A stretch of DNA of 64,000 nt from Burkholderiales bacterium (GTDB taxonomy: Bacteria > Pseudomonadota > Gammaproteobacteria > Burkholderiales > UBA11063). The notes under the pieces were generated by a model. It was not told where the DNA came from. It was given only the letters and a program-made list of their open reading frames with translations, and did no database searches. How positions within the stretch are numbered: the stretch's first letter is position 1; the number at the start of each line of letters is the position of its first letter. The DNA is taken from assembly GCA_019748155.1 (NCBI GenBank), contig JAIEPY010000007.1, forward strand, positions 1 through 64,000, read 5' to 3'. Both the position numbers and the translations under genes were made by a program. Shown here one piece after another: positions 46,182 to 53,115 of this stretch.

Positions 46182-47302
46182 CAATAATCTTTCTCAATTC
46201 CGCCGTAGTTAATCACTAATTCGGTATTATTCCCAACCTGCAGGCAAGTCAGCTCGGTTTGCGTCGGTGCAGTAATCACTACCCGTCGCGCTCCGGCCGC
46301 CATAATCATAGCTTCGAGTCGCGAAGGATTAATTGCCCGTCCAAGCTTGGTTTTAACTGAATAAATGAAATTAGCTACCGCTTGAGCTATTGCAGCCTGA
46401 ATCTGGCTGACTTCTACATCAGTCTTGGAGCTGATCCAATAACTTAACTCTATCCGATAATCAATCTGCTTGGGTGCAATAACTTCCAGCTTATCCGTTA
46501 ATGGTCGCCGATCTTCGGGGTTACAGGTTTCAAGAACCAATGCCAGCTCGGCAGGAGTTGGTAAGCGTCCATCGGTCATCAGTGGAACTAACTGCACAAT
46601 GCCAGGACTGGGTGAATATGGCTCAATATCAATCACCGCAGTTGATGCTTCACGCGCCCAATACTTATAAGCATTATCCGGACCAGCTGTGGAGAGTTTA
46701 TCCGGTGCAGCCAAACGTCTAGCTTGAAACAGCTCATCCGATTCTTTATCGTCACCTCCGGTAGAAGCATCAATATTAACTACTCCGCCGACGTAAGCAA
46801 TCGGATCAACCAGATTGACAATCTGACCAGCCGCATAATTATTACCCGCATCACCACCAACCGTAGCAATGCAGATAATCGTAGCTGACTCCTGTCCAGC
46901 TTTGACACTTACCGTCTCGGGTACTTCAAAGAACACCTTACTGTCTGCAGTTACTCGCGTACCAGCTTCAATCGTCAAATCGTAGCCCAATACCTGACTG
47001 AGGGTGAATACCATAGTTACCCGCGCCTTAACCGCTTTTTTACGCTCCAGATCAAAATCAGTAGCAAAAGCATCAAGGTACTCATCTTGGGCATAAGGAA
47101 GTAGATTCTGTTTACCGGTAAAATCAATCGTTGCCCGCAAGCCAACAAACTGGGCTGTAAGCACATTGAATAACGTCATCAGTGGATCAGCTTTAGCCAG
47201 CGTGCGGTTAGATTCTTTTTCGTAACGGCGGACAAATCCATCGAGGATTTTTTGCGGATCTTTGTCCGCAAAGGTTATTGGTTTAAGATTGTTTAAATTC
47301 AT
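46181..47302 (-). CDS. Baseplate protein J (P2 gpJ-like)
   Basis: Baseplate wedge protein of 373 residues. The pattern GGDDKESDELFQARRLAAP and the domain following it are standard for the gpJ/Mu gp47 family. It starts by an ATGA overlap with gpW and ends in one with gpI, so W-J-I-fibre is one coupled block. Confidence 0.92.
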   Translation of the reverse strand: MNLNNLKPITFADKDPQKILDGFVRRYEKESNRTLAKADPLMTLFNVLTAQFVGLRATIDFTGKQNLLPYAQDEYLDAFATDFDLERKKAVKARVTMVFTLSQVLGYDLTIEAGTRVTADSKVFFEVPETVSVKAGQESATIICIATVGGDAGNNYAAGQIVNLVDPIAYVGGVVNIDASTGGDDKESDELFQARRLAAPDKLSTAGPDNAYKYWAREASTAVIDIEPYSPSPGIVQLVPLMTDGRLPTPAELALVLETCNPEDRRPLTDKLEVIAPKQIDYRIELSYWISSKTDVEVSQIQAAIAQAVANFIYSVKTKLGRAINPSRLEAMIMAAGARRVVITAPTQTELTCLQVGNNTELVINYGGIEKDY

Positions 47303-47625
47303 AGATACTCTGCCCTAACTTCAATAAATACCTTTGGCACCAGATTGCCATTAATCAAGTCGCTTTCAGACCAATCATAATGTGATACCCGTGCGCGTGG
47401 TTCGTAAGTCTTAACTTGTGACGACATATCAGTTTGATACATCATAATAACTACCTCAATCCGTTCATCAATCAAGCGGCTGTCAAGCCCCATGTCGCGC
47501 TGATAAGGTATTTGCCCTTTTTTCTGAGTAAAGATATTGCGGATATTTTGCACAATCTCCTGCAACACAGTAGCTGGTGCAAAGTCTATCGGCATGGTTT
47601 CGGATAAATCAACAGCTAGTAGCAT
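47299..47625 (-). CDS. Baseplate protein W (gp25-like)
   Basis: Protein of 108 residues of the GPW/gp25 family, a wedge component that starts sheath polymerisation. Typical features are the central QIPYQRDMGLDSRLID and the C-terminal beta strand VPKVFIEVRAEYL. Overlaps neighbours by the ATGA arrangement. Confidence 0.88.
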   Translation of the reverse strand: MLLAVDLSETMPIDFAPATVLQEIVQNIRNIFTQKKGQIPYQRDMGLDSRLIDERIEVVIMMYQTDMSSQVKTYEPRARVSHYDWSESDLINGNLVPKVFIEVRAEYL

Positions 47626-48041
47626 CAGTTATACTCCTTGAACGTCACGGATAAATCAAGCTCAGTAATATCGCCAAAAAAATCAATATCTTTATATTTC
47701 TTGCTCAAACTGGTAATCACAAACTCGCCCAGATTTTCTGTACCGATAAAGAGATCATAAATATCACCATCATCCAAGTAGCGATTAAACAGGCGTAACT
47801 TTTCTTTAACGTTAACCCCGAAATACGATGAGAGCTTGACATTAAGTTTTACCTCATCGGCATTAGCCCCTACATACTCAAGCTTAGGCTTTGCTCCGAT
47901 TATTTTATGCTCCGCGTATTCGACCGAGCGACTATGTTCAGCATCGCTAAATGTCATGGTTTCCCACGGGCGTACAGTAAAAACAATCCCACCAAATCCC
48001 CCGAGATTGCCTAAATTCTTTAATGTGTCCAGTAATGACAT
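47625..48041 (-). CDS. Tail protein U-like
   Basis: Protein of 138 residues matching the P2 gpU family (GGIVFTVRPWETMTFSD, then IIGAKPKLEYVG, DLFIGTENLGEFVI). gpU normally sits between the tape measure and gpD; here it lies directly before gpW, after an inserted accessory block. It ends in an overlap with gpW. Confidence 0.75.
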   Translation of the reverse strand: MSLLDTLKNLGNLGGFGGIVFTVRPWETMTFSDAEHSRSVEYAEHKIIGAKPKLEYVGANADEVKLNVKLSSYFGVNVKEKLRLFNRYLDDGDIYDLFIGTENLGEFVITSLSKKYKDIDFFGDITELDLSVTFKEYN

Positions 48042-48055
48042 TTATATCTCGCAAT

Positions 48056-48080
48056 AAAAAAACCGCCCGAAGGCGGTTTT
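48056..48080 (-). terminator. Intrinsic terminator after antirepressor cassette A
   Basis: On the minus strand the arms AAAACCGCC and GGCGGTTTT surround a TTCG tetraloop and are followed by a T run (stem 48059-48080, T run 48056-48062). A textbook rho-independent terminator directly after the 40-residue frame and before gpU. A related hairpin follows cassette B at 62410-62428. Confidence 0.85.
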
Positions 48081-48082
48081 GG

Positions 48083-48205
48083 TTAATGTTGTGTTGGTTT
48101 GGTTAAGAGCAACGCTAAATCATCGGCATCAACATACAACCGATCCTCATGTTCCAAAAAGCGAACCATTCTACCATTAAAATAATCACTGAATTTTTCT
48201 GTCAT
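48083..48205 (-). CDS. Mini Bro-N-like protein of 40 residues, cassette A
   Basis: ATG 48205 to TAA 48083-48085. The peptide contains DYFNGRMVRFLEHEDRLYV and then DADDLALLLTKPTQH, nearly the same as the last 37 residues of the protein at 62433-62627. The pattern VRF...V.ADDLALLL resembles the start of a Bro-N/P22-AR fold reduced to its first hairpin and helix. It begins one base after the stop of antirepressor A. Conservation in two places argues that it is translated. Confidence 0.65.
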   Translation of the reverse strand: MTEKFSDYFNGRMVRFLEHEDRLYVDADDLALLLTKPTQH

Positions 48206-48206
48206 G

Positions 48207-49364
48207 TTATGCCACCTTATTTAAAACTGCATTAATATCAATCTGATACACATCTTTCCATGCCTCTGCCGGATAAGAATGTACCACCCCAAATCTGTCA
48301 TCAGGAATATCTTTCATCACCAAACCGTTACGGTTACAATAGCAGGTTAATTTTAAACCATTAACTTTTAAATGTTTCAGCCGACTCTGTATTGCGAGTA
48401 CCGTTGCATATTGATACTCTGGTGCAGAGTGATTTAATTTAGCCTCAAGCTGACGGACTTTATCATTGGCGCGAGCAAGTTTACCCATTACCGACGCTTC
48501 ACGGCTGCTACCGATATGCCCCTTTTCTCTAATCGCTTGACTAAGTTCAGTGCCTAATAAATCATAATTACGCTGCAACAACTCTTTTTCTTCCTCGGAT
48601 TTAAGCGCCAGTAACAATAAATCCTTGCGTGATAACTCAACTGCTTGTGGAGCTGCGGAAGCAGCAACCTGTCCATAGCTGCCAGTTTTGCGAATTGATG
48701 GCAAAACTTCACTAACTACAAATTCTTCAAATTTTTCTGCATCTGGTAATTTGGAACGCATCACTAAGCGATAAACATCGCGCTCTGGAATAATTTTAGT
48801 ATTACGTAGCTGACCCGTTAAATTCACGGGATAGCTTGTACTTCCCTTGCAATGCGTTCTAATTGCTTGGTCTGTGTCTTTATAACCTAACTTTTCTGCT
48901 ACTTCTTTGCCAATAAACCACAGGCTGCCATCATCATGAGTTAACACCGTCAAATCACCAAATAAATCACTATGGAATTTATGGCTGTGATTATCTGGTT
49001 GTGGCTGCTCAATTTTGGCAACCGGATTAAACAGTGGCGTTAGTACATTTTTTATAAACTCAAGAATGTGAGAAATATATTTACCCTCTGGTGCATTAAC
49101 AATTAATTCCCCGATTTGTGAGATACTAATAAAAAAATCTTCTCGTGGAGCAAAACCTTTGCAGTTGGTATACTGACGTAACATTGGCTTGGATAGCGCT
49201 GCTTGCACAGACTCTCTTGTATATCCTAGATGCAGGAATACCGGATAAGCGATAACCAGCTGTTTTTCAGTATCAACAAAGGTGAAACAGTTCAGAAGAT
49301 TCGTCATAACGTGCTCTTTGGACGTTTTGGACGGATTTATAGCCATTGGCAGCTGTTTAGTCAT
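48207..49364 (-). CDS. Phage antirepressor A (shared N-domain plus Bro-N)
   Basis: Protein of 385 residues in three parts. Residues 1-112 form a domain almost identical to that of the protein at 62786-63925 (NLLNCFTFVDTEKQLVIAYP, GFAPREDFFISI). Residues about 128-235 are a Bro-N domain (FGDLTVLTHDDGSLWFIGKE, AEKLGYKDTDQAI, VLPSIRKTGSYG). The rest is a coiled coil and a C-terminal antirepressor domain. Such proteins inactivate phage repressors. A second start, Met20, is possible. The RNA leader before it resembles C4 antisense RNA. Finding it inside a tail operon is unusual. Confidence 0.85.
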   Translation of the reverse strand: MTKQLPMAINPSKTSKEHVMTNLLNCFTFVDTEKQLVIAYPVFLHLGYTRESVQAALSKPMLRQYTNCKGFAPREDFFISISQIGELIVNAPEGKYISHILEFIKNVLTPLFNPVAKIEQPQPDNHSHKFHSDLFGDLTVLTHDDGSLWFIGKEVAEKLGYKDTDQAIRTHCKGSTSYPVNLTGQLRNTKIIPERDVYRLVMRSKLPDAEKFEEFVVSEVLPSIRKTGSYGQVAASAAPQAVELSRKDLLLLALKSEEEKELLQRNYDLLGTELSQAIREKGHIGSSREASVMGKLARANDKVRQLEAKLNHSAPEYQYATVLAIQSRLKHLKVNGLKLTCYCNRNGLVMKDIPDDRFGVVHSYPAEAWKDVYQIDINAVLNKVA

Positions 49365-49381
49365 GATGATTTTCCTAGTAG

Positions 49382-49545
49382 AAAATGTTTTGTATCAATT
49401 ATCTACCTTGTGGGTAGAGCTGGAGCTTGATACCACCGCTACTAGACGGCTGCTATTTATTTGGATATTCATAGCACTCCAACCCATTGGTTGGTGCAGA
49501 AAAATAAAAAAAGCCATTGAACAGTTGGCGCTGCTAGTAGTAAAT
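49382..49545 (-). ncRNA. C4-like antisense RNA leader of antirepressor A
   Basis: Transcribed with the antirepressor (minus strand). An outer stem GTATCAA/TTGATAC (plus-strand positions 49427-49433 and 49392-49398) encloses a hairpin CTACC-CACAA-GGTAG (49403-49417). Just 5' of it, CTAGTAG (49439-49445) is the exact complement of CTACTAG in the antirepressor ribosome region (49375-49381). A further hairpin CCAACC/GGTTGG lies at 49479-49494, and TATAAT at 49549-49544 could be its -10. The layout fits phage P1/P7 C4 RNA, which blocks ant translation. Ends are estimated. Confidence 0.6.
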
Positions 49546-49612
49546 TATAGGAGGTATCAATTCCTAGCGATATTATATCACATTTTCTAAATATCACCAC
49601 TTTCATCTACCA

Positions 49613-49640
49613 ATAAAAAAAGCTACCCTACGGGTAACTT
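49613..49640. terminator. Bidirectional terminator after DUF4177 gene
   Basis: Arms AGCTACCC (49621-49628) and GGGTAACT (49632-49639) with one G-U pair and a 3-nt loop, preceded by an A run and followed by a T run. It separates the accessory genes from the antirepressor leader. Confidence 0.75.
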
Positions 49641-49643
49641 TTT

Positions 49644-49892
49644 TTAAACTTCAACAGGTTTTTTAAATATTAATAACTTAAATGTTGCTTCTTCAGCTTT
49701 TTTATTAGATCCGCACCCTGGTTGCTGTACGGAAGTAATAGAATCAACTTGCACTAGCTCCCATCCATCAACTGCAGCAGCGTTTATAATATTTTCATAC
49801 TCTTTAATTACAACAGCATGACTATTCTTCCCTGATTTCCCAGTGTGTATTTCAACTGGGACATTTACACACTTATAAACATATTGAACCAT
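49644..49892 (-). CDS. DUF4177-like small protein
   Basis: Protein of 82 residues starting with YVYKCVNVPVE and carrying INAAAVDGWELVQVDSIT, the DUF4177 pattern (tyrosine-rich first strand, then helix and GWELV). The family is common in phages and bacteria, with no known role. Part of the accessory block between gpV and gpU. Confidence 0.65.
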   Translation of the reverse strand: MVQYVYKCVNVPVEIHTGKSGKNSHAVVIKEYENIINAAAVDGWELVQVDSITSVQQPGCGSNKKAEEATFKLLIFKKPVEV

Positions 49893-49909
49893 TAAAACCT
49901 CCTTTAAAA

Positions 49910-50116
49910 TTAAGGTAAATCATCGCCACCATTAGGATATACACAACGTGCAATTCTATCTCGACCTTTACTAACCCCTTTAATAGCGCCAAATTTTTTT
50001 ACTGATAAAATCATATATTCTGAACATGTAGGCTCAAATCTACAACGCCCACGATAACGATCTGGAGTAATTTTTTGATAACACCGAACAAAAAAAATGA
50101 TGACTATTTTTAGCAT
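49910..50116 (-). CDS. YidD-like protein in prophage
   Basis: Protein of 68 residues with the YidD signature: membrane-associating N-terminus (KIVIIFFVRCYQKI), then GRCRFEPTCSEYMILSVKKFGAIKG and a C-terminal RCVYPNGGDDLP. The conserved cysteines of the family are present. Chromosomal YidD helps YidC-dependent membrane insertion and sits beside rnpA/yidC; here it is in a phage accessory block. It could help insert phage membrane proteins, but that is speculation. Confidence 0.8.
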   Translation of the reverse strand: MLKIVIIFFVRCYQKITPDRYRGRCRFEPTCSEYMILSVKKFGAIKGVSKGRDRIARCVYPNGGDDLP

Positions 50117-50168
50117 AATTGATATTATTCTTTATTCTTATTTCTTGGTCTCACTATATACGTTAAGC

Positions 50169-50408
50169 TTAGTGTACCATATATTTTAATAATCCAGCAA
50201 TAGCTAAGATGGTTGCAAAACCAGTTCCCGCTATCCATTTGATTAATTCAAACTTTAATTCAGCAATTGTTTTATCTAATTTTTCATTAGTAACTAAATG
50301 GTTCTTTTGCTTTTCTTCAATATCAGTCACAATTGTTGCAATTGCCGTAATTTGCTCATCATTAAATTTAGCGTCTTTTAATTGTTTGATGTAGTCAATA
50401 GTGTGCAT
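50169..50408 (-). CDS. Coiled-coil membrane-anchored small protein
   Basis: Protein of 79 residues: an N-terminal helical region (FNDEQITAIATIVTDIEEK), a coiled coil and one C-terminal membrane helix (WIAGTGFATILAIAGLLKYM). It follows the DUF1640-type layout of coiled coil with C-terminal anchor. Function unknown. Part of the accessory block. Confidence 0.55.
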   Translation of the reverse strand: MHTIDYIKQLKDAKFNDEQITAIATIVTDIEEKQKNHLVTNEKLDKTIAELKFELIKWIAGTGFATILAIAGLLKYMVH

Positions 50409-50470
50409 GGCTTATATCCTCTTTAATAGTTATATTCTACCCTATCATAGCTCCTTATGTCAACAAATGC

Positions 50471-51175
50471 TTAAATGACAGCAAAAAATTTGGCGACTTT
50501 TTTAGCTTCATCTTTAAAGTTTTTTAAAATTGTTTGACCTAAATATGCTGGATGTTTATTAATCACCGAAACATTAATGTAATGAAACCCTTTTATTGGA
50601 ATTTCTTCGTACTCAACTTCACTCATGTATAATTTTTGTGTGCTAGGATATTGTTCACTTTGGAAAGATATTTCCGCTAAATTTTTGATTTTCGAAATAC
50701 CTCGCCTAGTTTTGATTGAACCAATATAGTTACCCGTCAATTCAAATACATGTTCTGCGTATCCATCTACTTGACTACTCATTGCAAAATGATAATCATT
50801 CAACAACTCTTCATAATCTTCTACAGTAATAACAACTATGCTTTGTGGATCATCCAAAATATCAATATTACGAGATAAGTCTCTTAATTCATAGTAGGCT
50901 CTGCGATACCCGGATAATTCAATAAACGTATCTAATTGATGATTAACATTTAATAGCGAAATAACATCAATAAACTTTTGACTGCACCACTCATTCATAT
51001 TAACTAAATCAGTCAAATCACCCATTAACAAAGCAATTCGATGCTTACATAAAATATTTTTATTTACACTTCCTCTACAGCTACACTTAAAAGAAACTTC
51101 TCCATTATTTTCTATTAATCGTATATCATGAATAATTCCAGTACTCCCACGCACTTTATATTCGTAATTTAGCAT
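50471..51175 (-). CDS. SWIM-like zinc-finger protein of unknown function
   Basis: Protein of 234 residues. Near the N-terminus FKCSCRG...ILCKHRIALLMGD gives CxC-x9-CxH, a SWIM-type zinc ligand set. The rest is not recognised; it has an aromatic-rich middle (YRRAYYELRDLSRNID) and a beta-rich C-terminus. SWIM modules bind DNA or proteins. It is first in the accessory block after gpV. What it does in the phage is unknown. Confidence 0.55.
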   Translation of the reverse strand: MLNYEYKVRGSTGIIHDIRLIENNGEVSFKCSCRGSVNKNILCKHRIALLMGDLTDLVNMNEWCSQKFIDVISLLNVNHQLDTFIELSGYRRAYYELRDLSRNIDILDDPQSIVVITVEDYEELLNDYHFAMSSQVDGYAEHVFELTGNYIGSIKTRRGISKIKNLAEISFQSEQYPSTQKLYMSEVEYEEIPIKGFHYINVSVINKHPAYLGQTILKNFKDEAKKVAKFFAVI

Positions 51176-51240
51176 AGCTCACTCCAAGCAAATAATGTAT
51201 TTTACACCTAAATATTTGCTGATGTGTTCCATTTTGTAAA

Positions 51241-51741
51241 CTAACTCACCACACCGTCACCTGACGTACCAGAAACCTGTTTACCATCACCATCTTTATA
51301 CTCTCCAGCCTTATGCTGATGCTCAAGCCATGATTTACCGTTGATGATAACCTCGCCATTCAGGTTAATCACTTCGGCATTGATGGTTGCTTCACCTTTG
51401 CAGTCTATCGTTAGCTTATGCTCTTTGCTGTCGTAACTAATTACCGTACCATCCGGATAAGTAGTTGAATCAATATTTTCATCGCCTTCAGGAGGCAGGT
51501 CAACTTCGTTGTAGGTAAAGCCGAGCACTACACCATCCGATAACGATGGTGCGATTAATGCCACGACTGCCTGATCACCGATTTTAGGCAAATTACGTTC
51601 GCGGTTACGTGTGCCACCACCCGTCATAATCGGCAAATCTGAGCTTACTCCATCTTGGTCTGGGAATGTTACCCGACAAGTATGCTTTACTGCATTAACC
51701 GAGTAAACCTCACCCAGTTTAAAGATGTTATTATTTATCAT
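51241..51741 (-). CDS. Baseplate spike protein V
   Basis: Membrane-piercing spike of 166 residues, P2 gpV family. The N-terminal OB-fold (GEVYSVNAVKHTCRVTFPDQ) is followed by a beta-helix and the tip segment EHQHKAGEYKDGDG, whose HxH could bind iron at the apex. Its start overlaps the end of gpD by 11 bases. In P2 the next gene is W; here about 3.2 kb of other genes intervene. Confidence 0.88.
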   Translation of the reverse strand: MINNNIFKLGEVYSVNAVKHTCRVTFPDQDGVSSDLPIMTGGGTRNRERNLPKIGDQAVVALIAPSLSDGVVLGFTYNEVDLPPEGDENIDSTTYPDGTVISYDSKEHKLTIDCKGEATINAEVINLNGEVIINGKSWLEHQHKAGEYKDGDGKQVSGTSGDGVVS

Positions 51742-52903
51742 TGGCTAAATCTCCTAAAACACGGTGGGCCGTGAAGCTGGTTCGGTAAGAACTACTACCA
51801 ACTGAATGCGTGGTACTCTCAATATAGTAGCGTCCGCTAAACTGCCCATAATCGACAATATCAACGGTAATCCCAGCCATCAGTGCCGGATTCCCCATCA
51901 CATCACCGCTAATCACCCATTCGCCACGGTTCTTTTTCCTGAGTAATGCCAATGCAGTAGTCTCAGCCTCTTTTGCCGAATGAAATTTCTGCCGGATATT
52001 TAAAACCTTGCCACCACCATTAATATTAGCTTGGTCCAGATAGCTTTTGGTTGTCGTTGGCTCGGGCTTTTTCTTTGCAACAGTAGTATTTGGCTTATTG
52101 GCTTTATTTGGCGTATTATGCGTAGCTGTCCATTCTGAATTATCGGTTAAGGTAAATCGAGCCTTTTTATGGCTAACACTGGCAATATGTGTTTTTTTCT
52201 TGGTCGGGTCGTAGTATGAGGCTTTAGCTTCCTTATAAAGGTTAAAGCCTTGTGCGCCAGCTCGCCGGTTATTAATGTCATATTTACTGATCAGCAGCTG
52301 TGGTGGCTGATTTTCCAGTTCTTCACGGCTGAGAACATAGAGCGTATCATCATCAATTTTAAGCATAAAATCATTATCATCCGCAAGCTTGGCTAAAAAC
52401 TGTAAATCACTCTGCTCGGTCTGATCACAGACATTAAAGTCCACATCATCGCCACTAAAGACCAGCTTCATTTGATTCCGACTAACGATAGCCTCACAAA
52501 CGGTTTTTAAGGTAGTATGTTCCCATTTATTAGTATTTAAGACACGGCGAATATTGGAATTAAAGGTTGATACTGCCTTAATCTCAAATTTATTTGGCGG
52601 ACCGGATTCAGTCACCAAGTCAATCTCAAAAACTCCACAATAGAGTTCTTCTTCGCTATCATTATCAGACCAGTTATAGCATTTGATGGATACTTCAATC
52701 TTATCACCACGTTCCGGCATCCAGTCGCTGACAAACAGCTCGGCGCGGTCATCAATGGTCAAGGTAATATCATCAACCTCGGTGCTGGTCTTATCGTTGA
52801 AATTATAGCTGGTTAGATAAGGTGCCAGATCAGCACTTACATTTTTACCAGCAATTTTGATCTCAACCTTTGCCTTCCGCGCGGTTTTTGCTGTATCTAA
52901 CAT
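51731..52903 (-). CDS. Tail protein D (late control D family)
   Basis: Tail hub protein of about 390 residues, P2 gpD/Mu gp45-like (VDDITLTIDDRAELFVSDWMP, FLAKLADDNDFMLKIDDDTLYV). The frame opens at ATG 52924, inside gpX, but AGAGGG lies five bases before ATG 52903, two bases after the gpX stop, so I use that start. Confidence 0.88.
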   Translation of the reverse strand: MLDTAKTARKAKVEIKIAGKNVSADLAPYLTSYNFNDKTSTEVDDITLTIDDRAELFVSDWMPERGDKIEVSIKCYNWSDNDSEEELYCGVFEIDLVTESGPPNKFEIKAVSTFNSNIRRVLNTNKWEHTTLKTVCEAIVSRNQMKLVFSGDDVDFNVCDQTEQSDLQFLAKLADDNDFMLKIDDDTLYVLSREELENQPPQLLISKYDINNRRAGAQGFNLYKEAKASYYDPTKKKTHIASVSHKKARFTLTDNSEWTATHNTPNKANKPNTTVAKKKPEPTTTKSYLDQANINGGGKVLNIRQKFHSAKEAETTALALLRKKNRGEWVISGDVMGNPALMAGITVDIVDYGQFSGRYYIESTTHSVGSSSYRTSFTAHRVLGDLANDK

Positions 52904-52905
52904 AA

Positions 52906-53115
52906 TTACCCTCTTTGCTTCCATGGTGGTAAATTAACCGCACTTTTACTCGTCACAATTTCTGGAATGGTTAATACCACTCCGGCATCAAATTTAACAA
53001 TATTACTGTAACGCTGGTTAGCATCTATCAGCTGATTGGCGTACATTTCAGCCCCCATCATCTTTTTGGCAATGGCATCCCACATATCGCCGTGCCTAGT
53101 TGTATAAGTTGTCAT
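52906..53115 (-). CDS. Tail protein X
   Basis: LysM-like tail protein of 69 residues, P2 gpX family (YTTRHGDMWDAIAKKMMG, LTIPEI). It sits directly between the tape measure gene and gpD with no spare bases, the usual order. Confidence 0.85.
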   Translation of the reverse strand: MTTYTTRHGDMWDAIAKKMMGAEMYANQLIDANQRYSNIVKFDAGVVLTIPEIVTSKSAVNLPPWKQRG

